A DNA stretch of 27,290 bases from Haloferacaceae archaeon. GTDB lineage: Archaea; Halobacteriota; Halobacteria; Halobacteriales; Haloferacaceae. The stretch covers positions 1-27,290 of the forward strand of contig PWFE01000141.1 of the NCBI GenBank assembly GCA_003554115.1, read 5' to 3'. Position numbers and translations under genes: made by a program. The notes beneath the pieces are model-generated. The model saw only the letters and a program-made list of their open reading frames with translations. It had not been told where the DNA came from and ran no database searches. Below, in pieces: positions 8,504 to 15,489 of the stretch. Position 1 is the stretch's first letter, and each line of letters opens with the position of its first letter.

Positions 8504-8703
8504 TCATCTATTCCCCTGCCCCCATTAAAAGCCCTTCTTTTTGCGGCTCGCCATGGCTGGGTTTGCCACAGTCGACTCGGTGCCGCCTGTCGGTTTTCGA
8601 CGGTGCTCCCTGTGAGCTGTATCGGATGTAGACCGCCGAGTGGTTCACGATCCGACGGTCGACAAATAAACGATTTTCACAGTTGGAGACCAACAGTCAG
8701 TGT

Positions 8704-9261
8704 ATGCAATTAGTCTCGAAACAACGGGTGCCACTGTTAACAGCCGTGTTGAGTATCGTCTCGCTGGGGTTGGTGTTTAGTGCGGTTGGTGGAGCTGTCC
8801 CCGAGTGGGCACTGCCGAGAAACGAGACGCTGATCGCACTCGTTCCACATCTCAACGTCGTGTTCAGTGTCGGCGCGATCCTCGCCATTGTTGGTGGTTG
8901 GCGAGCAATTCAACAGGGCGACGTTGAGCGTCATCGCAACCGAATGTTGGTTGCGTTCGGACTGTTCGCGGCGTTTCTCGTTTTCTATCTGTACCGAGTG
9001 GCACTGGAGGGCCCACAGGCGTTCGAGGGCCCCGAGACGATCAGACAGTTCGTCTACATTCCGACGTTAGCGATTCACATCCTACTGGCGGTTATCTGTG
9101 TTCCGCTGCTGTTTTATGTGCTGCTGATAGCGGTTAGTCGCCCAGTCGAAGAGATCTACCGCAGTCGACATCGGAGCGTCGGCCAGATTGCCGCCGCCCT
9201 CTGGCTGATCTCGTTCAGCCTTGGTATTGTTGTTTATGCGATGTTATACGTTCTCTACTAG
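8704..9261 (+). CDS. DUF420 membrane protein (YozB/CtaM-like)
   Basis: This 185-residue protein has about five transmembrane helices and the conserved DUF420 pattern: VPHLNVVFS, VERHRNRML, VYIPTLAIHILLA, and a final SRHRSVGQ followed by a helix ending VVYAMLYVLY. The spaced histidines are the family hallmark. In Firmicutes the DUF420 protein CtaM/YozB is needed for function of aa3-type terminal oxidases, so a role in oxidase maturation is plausible. The ATG at 8704 is favoured over upstream codons because the TATA box (GACAAATAAACG, 8661-8672) lies about 35 nt upstream. It is convergent with the halocyanin gene, 25 bp away. Confidence 0.9.
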   Translation: MQLVSKQRVPLLTAVLSIVSLGLVFSAVGGAVPEWALPRNETLIALVPHLNVVFSVGAILAIVGGWRAIQQGDVERHRNRMLVAFGLFAAFLVFYLYRVALEGPQAFEGPETIRQFVYIPTLAIHILLAVICVPLLFYVLLIAVSRPVEEIYRSRHRSVGQIAAALWLISFSLGIVVYAMLYVLY

Positions 9262-9286
9262 CTGGTAGAGACTGCATAACAGCTGG

Positions 9287-9934
9287 TCAGTGGTTTGGCT
9301 GTTGGGCTGCATCGTCTTCATACACGTACTTCATAAACAGCGCAAAGAACACCGGCGACAAAAGCGCTGCCGCGAAAATGCCACCGACAATGAGCAGTAA
9401 CGACTCGTCCGACCCCGGCTCTTCGTCGACTGCTTCGTCGGTGTCTGTCTCTTCATCAGACGGGTCGATCGTCTCATCGACCACATCACCGACGGCGACT
9501 GCCCCGAGCATACCGAGTGCTTCGTGAGGCGTACAGATGTACCGAAAGATCTCACCGTCGTCGTCTGCTTCGAACGTATGTTCGAAGGTGTAGCCCGCCT
9601 CGGCGGTGCGCTCGCTCTCGAAGACACCGTCTTCGTCGACGACATTGTGCTCGCCACCCTCGCCGGTCCACTCCCAGACGACTGTCGTTCCGGGGTCGAT
9701 CTGTACGGCTGCTGGCTCGAAATACAGACCCTGATCGCCTTCTCCAACTGAGATTTCGACGGTGTCTTCGCCGCTGTAGTCAACGGTTCCGTCGTAGTTC
9801 GGGACGTCATCGAACCAGCCGTCGTACGGATCGTCCTGTGCGGCTGCGGGTGTGGCAACTGCAGCAGTCGCTGCGATCCCGAGGCTCCCACGGAGGAGCG
9901 TCCGGCGATTACAGTTCGGTGTTTCGATATCCAT
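9287..9934 (-). CDS. Halocyanin (membrane-anchored blue-copper protein, Tat-exported)
   Basis: This 215-residue halocyanin shuttles electrons on the outer face of the membrane, probably between the quinol side and a terminal oxidase. The N-terminus has a twin-arginine signal (NRRTLLRG, residues 9-16) followed by an alanine-rich stretch. The cupredoxin domain spans about 47-148, with type-1 copper ligands His96, Cys134, His137 and Met142 in the spacing C-x2-H-x4-M. An acidic linker (about 151-177) leads to a C-terminal transmembrane helix (about 178-200) and a short cytoplasmic tail. It therefore has a C-terminal anchor and no lipobox cysteine at the cleavage site. A TATA-like CTTATTTTC lies about 25 nt upstream. 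Confidence 0.95.
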   Translation of the reverse strand: MDIETPNCNRRTLLRGSLGIAATAAVATPAAAQDDPYDGWFDDVPNYDGTVDYSGEDTVEISVGEGDQGLYFEPAAVQIDPGTTVVWEWTGEGGEHNVVDEDGVFESERTAEAGYTFEHTFEADDDGEIFRYICTPHEALGMLGAVAVGDVVDETIDPSDEETDTDEAVDEEPGSDESLLLIVGGIFAAALLSPVFFALFMKYVYEDDAAQQPNH

Positions 9935-9991
9935 ACCAAGGGCTATGAGTCACGGAAAATAAGTGCCACTGAAACGGATCGACTGAGTCTG

Positions 9992-11509
9992 TTAGTCGTC
10001 GGCTGCAAACGGCCCCGCAGCGTCGATGACGGGCCGGTCGACCGCTCGGTCGGTCGACTCGCCGTCGATATCATAGGGGTACTCACCGGTTACACAGCCC
10101 AGACAGAGATCCTGTCGGTCGGAATCGAGAGTCTCAGCAATGGCATCAATCGACAGATACGCGAGGCTGTCTGCACCGATTTCGTCGCGGATCTCCTCGA
10201 CTGTTTTATCAGCAGCAATAAGCTCTTCACGGGTTGCCATGTTGATCCCCATATAACACGGTGCGAGAATCTGTGGCGAGCCAACACGCATGTGAACCTC
10301 CTTTGCGCCTGCATCGTTCAAGAGTTCGATCAACTGATTCGAGGTCGTCCCCCGAACAATCGAATCATCGATGATGGTGACGGTTTTGCCCTCAATCGTG
10401 CTTTTGATCGGGTTGAGCTTCAGGCGCACAGCGCGTTCGCGTTCGTCTTGGGTTGGCATGATGAACGTCCGGCCGACGTAGCGGTTTTTCATCAGCCCCT
10501 CGGCGAACTCGACGCCGGGGTCGTCTTCGTCTCGCGGTTCGCCGTCGGCAGTCGTCTGCGTTGCAGCCTCCGCATAGCCGGAGGCGAACGCCCGCCCCGA
10601 GTCGGGAACTGGCAAGACGACATCAGTCTCGATGCCACTTTCTTCCCACAGTTTCTCTCCGAGTGTTCGCCGAACGTCGTACACCAGACTCTCGTCGATC
10701 ACCGAATCCGGGCGCGCAAAGTAGACGTGTTCGAAAAAGCAGTGGGCGGTGTGTTCGTTGTCGACGAGTTGGTAGGAATCGTAGCCTGTGCCGTCGGGAT
10801 TAAGAACGATGAGTTCGCCCGGCCGCACGTCCCGAACGAGTTCGCCATCGAGAGTATCGATAGCTGCCGACTCGGAGGTCAGCATATAGCCGTCGTCGAG
10901 TTTGCCGATACACAACGGACGGTTGCCCTGTGGGTCTCGAACGCCGATGACGGTGTCGTCGTGCATAATTGTCAGCGAGTATGAGCCATGGATTCGCTGC
11001 ATCGTGTGTTTGACCGCCCGGATGAGGTCTTCTTCCAGAAGGTTGCGGGCAATGTCGTGGGCGATCACTTCGGTGTCGCCATCCGATGTAAAGGCATGAC
11101 CCAATCCGGCGAGTTGCTCGCGGATCTCATCGGCATTCACGAGATTACCGTTGTGCGACAGCCCCAGCGAGCCGGATTTAAACGAGACTGAAAACGGTTG
11201 GGCACAGCAGGTTCCAATCGAGCCCTCTGTTGGGTACCGGACGTGGCCGATTCCGTTCGGGCCGTTGAGGTTGTCGAGGTCGGTTTTGTCGAACACATCT
11301 CCGACGAGTCCCATCTCGACGTGGCTGTGTTGTTGAAAGCCGTCGTGGGTGACAATACCCGCGGACTCTTGGCCTCGGTGTTGAAGTGCGTACAGTGAGT
11401 AGTACAGCGGTCGTGCGACAGGGCGATCGGTTAGTGCAATCCCGACGACGCCACATTTTTCGGTTGGTCCGTCGACGGGTTGACGGTGCGAATCCCGGCC
11501 GTGTTCCAT
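9992..11509 (-). CDS. purF: Amidophosphoribosyltransferase
   Basis: PurF transfers glutamine-derived ammonia to PRPP, the first step of purine synthesis. The 505-residue protein has an N-terminal glutaminase domain whose nucleophile is Cys19 in EKCGVVG, preceded by an 18-residue segment that would be cleaved or stay as a propeptide. The phosphoribosyltransferase domain has the PRPP loop TIIDDSIVRGTTS (about 378-390). Cys257, Cys418, Cys469 and Cys472 (CxxC near the end) match the four ligands of the structural [4Fe-4S] cluster in the B. subtilis-type enzyme. The ATG at 11509 is chosen because a TATA element (GTTTTTAGCC, about 11530-11540) lies 25 nt upstream; a frame extending to 11587 would pass through the promoter. 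A palindrome lies further upstream at 11581-11598. Confidence 0.97.
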   Translation of the reverse strand: MEHGRDSHRQPVDGPTEKCGVVGIALTDRPVARPLYYSLYALQHRGQESAGIVTHDGFQQHSHVEMGLVGDVFDKTDLDNLNGPNGIGHVRYPTEGSIGTCCAQPFSVSFKSGSLGLSHNGNLVNADEIREQLAGLGHAFTSDGDTEVIAHDIARNLLEEDLIRAVKHTMQRIHGSYSLTIMHDDTVIGVRDPQGNRPLCIGKLDDGYMLTSESAAIDTLDGELVRDVRPGELIVLNPDGTGYDSYQLVDNEHTAHCFFEHVYFARPDSVIDESLVYDVRRTLGEKLWEESGIETDVVLPVPDSGRAFASGYAEAATQTTADGEPRDEDDPGVEFAEGLMKNRYVGRTFIMPTQDERERAVRLKLNPIKSTIEGKTVTIIDDSIVRGTTSNQLIELLNDAGAKEVHMRVGSPQILAPCYMGINMATREELIAADKTVEEIRDEIGADSLAYLSIDAIAETLDSDRQDLCLGCVTGEYPYDIDGESTDRAVDRPVIDAAGPFAADD

Positions 11510-11580
11510 ACCACTGGTAGAACAGTCGATGGCTAAAAACCCCGTGTTTGTGCTGTCCTCGTGTGTACTGGCGTCTTGAA

Positions 11581-11598
11581 TATGCACGTCTGTGCATA
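11581..11598. promoter_or_regulatory. 18-bp palindrome upstream of the purF promoter
   Basis: TATGCAC-GTCT-GTGCATA is a perfect 7-bp inverted repeat with a 4-bp spacer, about 45 bp upstream of the purF TATA element. Size and symmetry fit a dimeric transcription-factor site. There is no other gene start nearby except purF. Regulation by purines is inference. Confidence 0.5.
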
Positions 11599-11785
11599 CT
11601 CGACGGAAGATTCGGCTGTTGCTTGCTAATGGACGTCGATGTCGACCGCCTCTCTCAGGACACGGTGTGGGCTGGATGCGTACGCCACAGTGGCCACAAC
11701 TGTCGTGATCTCGGCTGCGTTGACACTCTGGGAAGGTGTGTATCGTCGAACGGTGATCGGGACGAGATCGACCCGAGAGAAGAAT
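11599..11785. other. Non-coding gap between purF promoter region and rpl37e
   Basis: This 187-bp gap lies downstream of rpl37e and upstream of purF. It has open frames on both strands but none with a recognisable start or product. I see no RNA gene in it. Confidence 0.5.
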
Positions 11786-11959
11786 TTATTCGCCAGCTTT
11801 CGACTGCCACTCGTAGTCGCGTCGTTTCGCCGATTTGCCGAAGCCGCACGACGAGCAGACTTTTTTCCGGGAGTGATAGGATTTCTCGCCACAGCGTCGA
11901 CATTTGACGTGTGTCGTTTTGTTCTTCTTGCCCTGCGTTGGGGTTCCTGATCCGGTCAT
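11786..11959 (-). CDS. rpl37e: 50S ribosomal protein L37e
   Basis: This 57-residue basic zinc-ribbon ribosomal protein has Cys20, Cys23, Cys35 and Cys38 (CRRC and CSSC) as metal ligands, with conserved [17 protein letters not shown] and RRDYEWQ segments. Length and motifs match archaeal/eukaryotic L37e. Its ATG overlaps the stop of the upstream Sm-like gene by 4 nt (ATGA at 11956-11959), which is the widespread archaeal lsm-rpl37e pair and ties its translation to that gene. Confidence 0.97.
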   Translation of the reverse strand: MTGSGTPTQGKKNKTTHVKCRRCGEKSYHSRKKVCSSCGFGKSAKRRDYEWQSKAGE

Positions 11960-12192
11960 ACAGTTATCGAGACGACGTTATCGCCGCGTATAATGGTTGT
12001 GTCTTCGACCGACTCGACGGTCAACTCATCGAAGCTATCGATCTCATCGCCCGCGTGCGGAGCGTCAAGCACCACATTCATGTGTTGATCATAGCCCGCA
12101 AGCGTCCCGACATAGGCGGTTCCGTCCTTTAGGGCGACAGTTACGGTCTCATCCAGAGACGCCTCAAGAACATCGAGGGGTCGTCCACTCAT
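11956..12192 (-). CDS. lsm: Sm-like archaeal RNA-binding protein (LSm)
   Basis: This 78-residue Sm-fold protein has Sm1 ([26 protein letters not shown]) and a short Sm2 motif ending in [10 protein letters not shown]. Such proteins form heptameric rings that bind uridine-rich RNA; a haloarchaeal member affects sRNA-related functions. The ATG at 12192 is used because a TATA box (CGTTTATTACC on the minus strand, about 12214-12224) is correctly placed; upstream in-frame extension lacks support. It is the first gene of the lsm-rpl37e unit. Confidence 0.96.
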   Translation of the reverse strand: MSGRPLDVLEASLDETVTVALKDGTAYVGTLAGYDQHMNVVLDAPHAGDEIDSFDELTVESVEDTTIIRGDNVVSITV

Positions 12193-12301
12193 ACGGTCAC
12201 AGCCTCTGGTTTCGGTAATAAACGTACCGGAACACCACGACACACCCACACTGACCGAACAGTTGGTCCGGCCTCGGCGGGCGAAATCACGAAAACCCAT
12301 G

Positions 12302-12457
12302 CAGTTTTTAACACCACACGTCCAACGCCCTCGTACCAACGAACCCGCGGGAAACTGTCGACGCACAGTACACAGCGGACGTCGACACAGCGGGGCCAGA
12401 CCGACGCAGACAACGCCGGGGCGTTTGGCCCCCAGATGCGGGCAGGATTTGATACAT
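12302..12457 (+). promoter_or_regulatory. Likely promoter and 5' leader of the rnj-idsA operon
   Basis: No TATA element lies at the leaderless distance from the rnj ATG at 12458. The best candidate is GTTTTTAACACC near 12303-12313, which would give a leader of roughly 120 nt, unlike most genes here. The leader contains a GC-rich hairpin GGGGC-GTTTG-GCCCC at 12418-12432, about 25 nt before the start codon. No small open reading frame with support is seen. Confidence 0.4.
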
Positions 12458-13813
12458 ATGGAAATCGAAATCGCAACAATTGGCGGCTACGAGGAGGTTG
12501 GACGGCAGATGACGGCCGTTCGCGCAGGCGATGATGTCGTCGTCTTCGATATGGGTCTGAACCTCTCGCAGGTGCTGATCCATGATAACGTCCAGACCGA
12601 ACAGATGCACAGTCTCGATCTGATCGATATGGGTGCAATCCCCGACGACCGGGTGATGAGCGACCTCGAAGGCGACGTCCAAGCGATCGTCCCCACCCAC
12701 GGCCACCTGGATCACATTGGGGCAATCTCCAAACTGGCTCATCGCTACAACGCACCAATCGTTGCCACCCCCTTCACAGTTGAGCTGGTCAAACAGCACA
12801 TTCAGGGCGAATCCAAATTCAACGTTGAAAACGATCTCGTCAAAATGGAAGCCGGCGAGACGATGTCGATTGGCCAGACCGGCCAAGTCGACTTGGAGTT
12901 CGTCAACGTCACCCACTCGATTATCGATGCGATCAACCCCGTTCTCCACACGCCCGAGGGCGCGGTCGTCTACGGGCTCGACAAACGAATGGACCACACG
13001 CCCGTCATCGGCGATCCAATCGATATGGATCGGTTCCGTGAGATCGGCCGCGAAGGCAATGGTGTGTTGGCCTACATCGAAGACTGTACGAACGCTGGCC
13101 GGAAAGGTCGGACTCCCTCGGAGGCAGTCGCCCGTCGACATCTCAAAGACGTGATGACCTCAATAGAGGACTACGACGGCGGCATTGTGGCGACCACCTT
13201 CTCCAGTCACATCGCGCGCGTAAAATCGCTTGTCGAGTTCGCCGAGGATATGGGTCGCAAACCCGTCCTGTTGGGTCGGTCAATGGAGAAGTATTCGGGT
13301 ACAGCCGAACGCCTTGATTTCGTGGAGTTCCCCGAAGACCTCGGCATGTACGGCCACCGCAAATCGGTCGACCGCACGTTCAAGCGGATTATGAAAGAGG
13401 GCAAAGAAAACTTCCTGCCGATTGTGACGGGCCACCAAGGCGAGCCACGGGCGATGTTAACCCGGATGGGTCGCGGCGAGACGCCGTACGAACTCGATAC
13501 CGGTGATAAGGTGATCTTTTCGGCACGCGTGATTCCAGAGCCGACAAACGAGGGCCAACGATACCAATCCGAGCGGCTCTTGGGAATGCAGGGTGCCCGA
13601 ATCTACGACGACATTCACGTTTCTGGACACCTTCGCGAAGAAGGTCACTTCGAGATGCTGGATGCACTCCAGCCCCAGCACGTTATTCCGGCCCACCAGA
13701 ACCTCAAAGGCTTTGCACCCTACGTCGATCTCTGTGAATCGCTCGGCTACGAGTTGGGTCGTGATCTGCACGTCACGCGCAACGGTAATCTCATCCAACT
13801 GGTGGAGGAATGA
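12458..13813 (+). CDS. rnj: aRNase J (beta-CASP metallo-beta-lactamase ribonuclease)
   Basis: This 451-residue archaeal RNase J is a 5'-3' exoribonuclease involved in mRNA decay and RNA processing. The metallo-beta-lactamase motif THGHLDH gives His81, His83, Asp85 and His86 as zinc ligands, with His153 and Asp175 as further candidates. The beta-CASP region lies in the middle, with [13 protein letters not shown], and the C-terminal HVSGHLREE and VIPAHQNL supply later motifs. It lacks the C-terminal domain of bacterial RNase J, as usual in archaea. The ATG at 12458 is the first plausible start. It overlaps the following idsA start by 4 nt, and the last codons contain a GGAGG that can serve as the idsA ribosome binding site. 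Confidence 0.95.
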   Translation: MEIEIATIGGYEEVGRQMTAVRAGDDVVVFDMGLNLSQVLIHDNVQTEQMHSLDLIDMGAIPDDRVMSDLEGDVQAIVPTHGHLDHIGAISKLAHRYNAPIVATPFTVELVKQHIQGESKFNVENDLVKMEAGETMSIGQTGQVDLEFVNVTHSIIDAINPVLHTPEGAVVYGLDKRMDHTPVIGDPIDMDRFREIGREGNGVLAYIEDCTNAGRKGRTPSEAVARRHLKDVMTSIEDYDGGIVATTFSSHIARVKSLVEFAEDMGRKPVLLGRSMEKYSGTAERLDFVEFPEDLGMYGHRKSVDRTFKRIMKEGKENFLPIVTGHQGEPRAMLTRMGRGETPYELDTGDKVIFSARVIPEPTNEGQRYQSERLLGMQGARIYDDIHVSGHLREEGHFEMLDALQPQHVIPAHQNLKGFAPYVDLCESLGYELGRDLHVTRNGNLIQLVEE

Positions 13814-14856
13814 CCCAGAACGCCACGGAAAAACGGGTGCTTGGAGCGATCAGCCAGCGGCGCGAGCAGGTCAACGACGCAATCGAGGTCGAGTTGCCAC
13901 TTGACGAGCCAGAACGGCTGTATGAGGCCTCCAGATACATTCTGCAGGCCGGCGGCAAACGACTCCGGCCGACGGTGACGCTCCTTGTCGGCGAGGCACT
14001 GGCAGAACTCGACGCCAGTGAGGCCGAGTATCGGGCGTTTCCGACGGCCGCAGGCGGCGAGGTCGACCTCATGCGAGCGGCGGTCGCCATCGAGATCATC
14101 CAGTCGTTCACGTTGATTCACGACGACATTATGGACGACGATGACCTGCGGCGTGGGGTTCCAGCAGTCCACAACGCCTACGACACCGAAACCGCCATTC
14201 TGGCCGGCGATACGCTGTATTCGAAAGCCTTCGAGATCATGGCAGACGTCGGTGGCGATCCGGCCAACACGCTTGAAGTCATGCGCCAACTGTCGTCGAC
14301 CTGTACCAAAATCTGTGAGGGCCAATCGTTGGATGTCGCCTTTGAGTCTCGCGACGACCTGAGGCCCGAAGAGTATCTGGAGATGGTCGAACGCAAAACT
14401 GCCGTTCTCTACGGGGCGGCCGCAGCCGTGCCGGCACTGCTGTTGGACGCCGACGAGGAAGTCGTCGACGCCATGTACCGCTACGGCGTCGAGTCGGGCA
14501 AAGCCTTCCAGATTCAAGACGACGTGTTAGATCTCACCGTCCCAAGCGAAGAACTCGGCAAACAGCGTGGGTCGGATCTCGTCGAAAACAAAGAGACGCT
14601 GATCACCCTCCATGCCCGCCAGCAGGGCGTCGACGTCGACGGATTGCTCAGCGACTCGACGGTCGAAAGCGTCACCGAAGCCGAGATCGACGCGGCTGTC
14701 GAGACACTAGAAGAGGCAGGCAGCATCGAGTACGCCCGCGAGATGGCCGAAGAGCTCACTGCCCAGAGTAAAGAACGACTCGACGTACTTCCGGACAACG
14801 AGGCCAGCGACCTCCTTGCGGATCTGGCTGACTACCTGATCTCACGGGGCTACTGA
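13810..14856 (+). CDS. idsA: Polyprenyl diphosphate synthase (GGPP-type, IdsA)
   Basis: This 348-residue trans-prenyltransferase condenses IPP with allylic diphosphates to make the C20 (or longer) precursor of archaeal ether lipids and carotenoids. The first aspartate-rich motif is DDIMD (105-109) and the second DDVLD (237-241); GGKRLRP (about 48-54) is the substrate-binding lysine/arginine region. Both motifs are intact. Chain length cannot be decided reliably from the sequence; GGPP is the normal archaeal product. Translation starts inside the rnj stop (ATGA) behind GGTGGAGG, a good Shine-Dalgarno match, so it is coupled to rnj. Confidence 0.95.
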   Translation: MTQNATEKRVLGAISQRREQVNDAIEVELPLDEPERLYEASRYILQAGGKRLRPTVTLLVGEALAELDASEAEYRAFPTAAGGEVDLMRAAVAIEIIQSFTLIHDDIMDDDDLRRGVPAVHNAYDTETAILAGDTLYSKAFEIMADVGGDPANTLEVMRQLSSTCTKICEGQSLDVAFESRDDLRPEEYLEMVERKTAVLYGAAAAVPALLLDADEEVVDAMYRYGVESGKAFQIQDDVLDLTVPSEELGKQRGSDLVENKETLITLHARQQGVDVDGLLSDSTVESVTEAEIDAAVETLEEAGSIEYAREMAEELTAQSKERLDVLPDNEASDLLADLADYLISRGY

Positions 14857-14886
14857 CCGACTTCAGACAAAACCAAGACCGCTATT

Positions 14887-14902
14887 CACCGGAAATACGG
14901 TG
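14887..14902. terminator. Small hairpin between convergent idsA and peroxiredoxin genes
   Basis: CACCG-GAAATA-CGGTG lies in the 68-bp convergent gap. It could act as a two-way terminator or merely mark transcript ends. No clear T-run is attached, so confidence is low. Confidence 0.25.
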
Positions 14903-14924
14903 TGATCGGCTCCGAAACAGGGTT

Positions 14925-15389
14925 TTACTCACTCAATTCGTCGAGCGCCGAAAGGACTTCTTCGGCGTGTTCATCCGGTGAGACTCCCTCAAATACCGCT
15001 GCGATATCGCCGTCGGGGTCGACGATGTACGTGTTCCGAAACACACCGTCGAACGTCCGGCCGAACATGTTTTTCTCGCCGTACGACTCGTAGGCACGGC
15101 CAACCTCGCCATCCGGGTCCGAAAGCAGCTCGAACGGAAGGTCGTGTTTCTCGGCGAACGCCGCGAGATCATCGACTGGGTCGTCGCTAATGCCGAACAC
15201 CCGGACGCCGCGGTCGTCGAACGCCGCAAACCGGTCACGAAAGCTCGTGGCCTCGGTTGTACAGCCCGGCGTGTCGGCTCGTGGATAAAAGTACACCACC
15301 GCATAGCCGTCGACACTCGACAGCGAGACGGGCTCGTCGTCTTGGTTCGAAAGCGAAAACCCGGGGGCAGTATCGCCAACTGAGAGCAT
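14925..15389 (-). CDS. Peroxiredoxin (Bcp/PrxQ type, single cysteine)
   Basis: This 154-residue thioredoxin-fold peroxidase has the peroxidatic Cys43 in PRADTPGCTTEA. In E. coli Bcp a resolving cysteine sits five residues later. Here that position is not cysteine and Cys43 is the only cysteine in the protein, so it must use an external thiol. The gamma-glutamylcysteine ligase encoded at 20699 makes gamma-glutamylcysteine a possible reductant (inference). The ATG at 15389 (MLSVGDTAPGF) fits the family start; the extension to 15461 has no homology-like content. The gene is divergent from the metalloprotease gene. Confidence 0.93.
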   Translation of the reverse strand: MLSVGDTAPGFSLSNQDDEPVSLSSVDGYAVVYFYPRADTPGCTTEATSFRDRFAAFDDRGVRVFGISDDPVDDLAAFAEKHDLPFELLSDPDGEVGRAYESYGEKNMFGRTFDGVFRNTYIVDPDGDIAAVFEGVSPDEHAEEVLSALDELSE

Positions 15390-15489
15390 ACCTGCGGCTT
15401 TGTGTGGCCGGCCAAAGTAGTTGCGTATCCGCGGCTCCAGTGTGGTCGTCGACCGAATCATTAAGCCAACTGTCGACAGTCAGCATTCT

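Noticed and set aside
7927..8631. Plus-strand frame across mbf1 and tRNA-Leu(GAG)
   Set aside because: It runs through a tRNA gene and opposite MBF1, so it cannot be a real protein.
10292..10984. 230-residue plus-strand frame opposite purF
   Set aside because: PurF on the minus strand is intact; the frame is an antisense shadow.
11626..11892. Possible small gene downstream of rpl37e
   Set aside because: Its first part is out of frame inside rpl37e and no start codon or promoter supports the remaining part.
12308..13141. 277-residue minus-strand frame opposite rnj
   Set aside because: The plus strand encodes a full RNase J with all metal ligands.
15448..15477. Very frequent GTCGAC hexamer throughout the window
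   Set aside because: It is mostly the Val-Asp codon pair gtc-gac in acidic proteins with this codon preference; a count against a codon-shuffled background would be needed to claim a signal.
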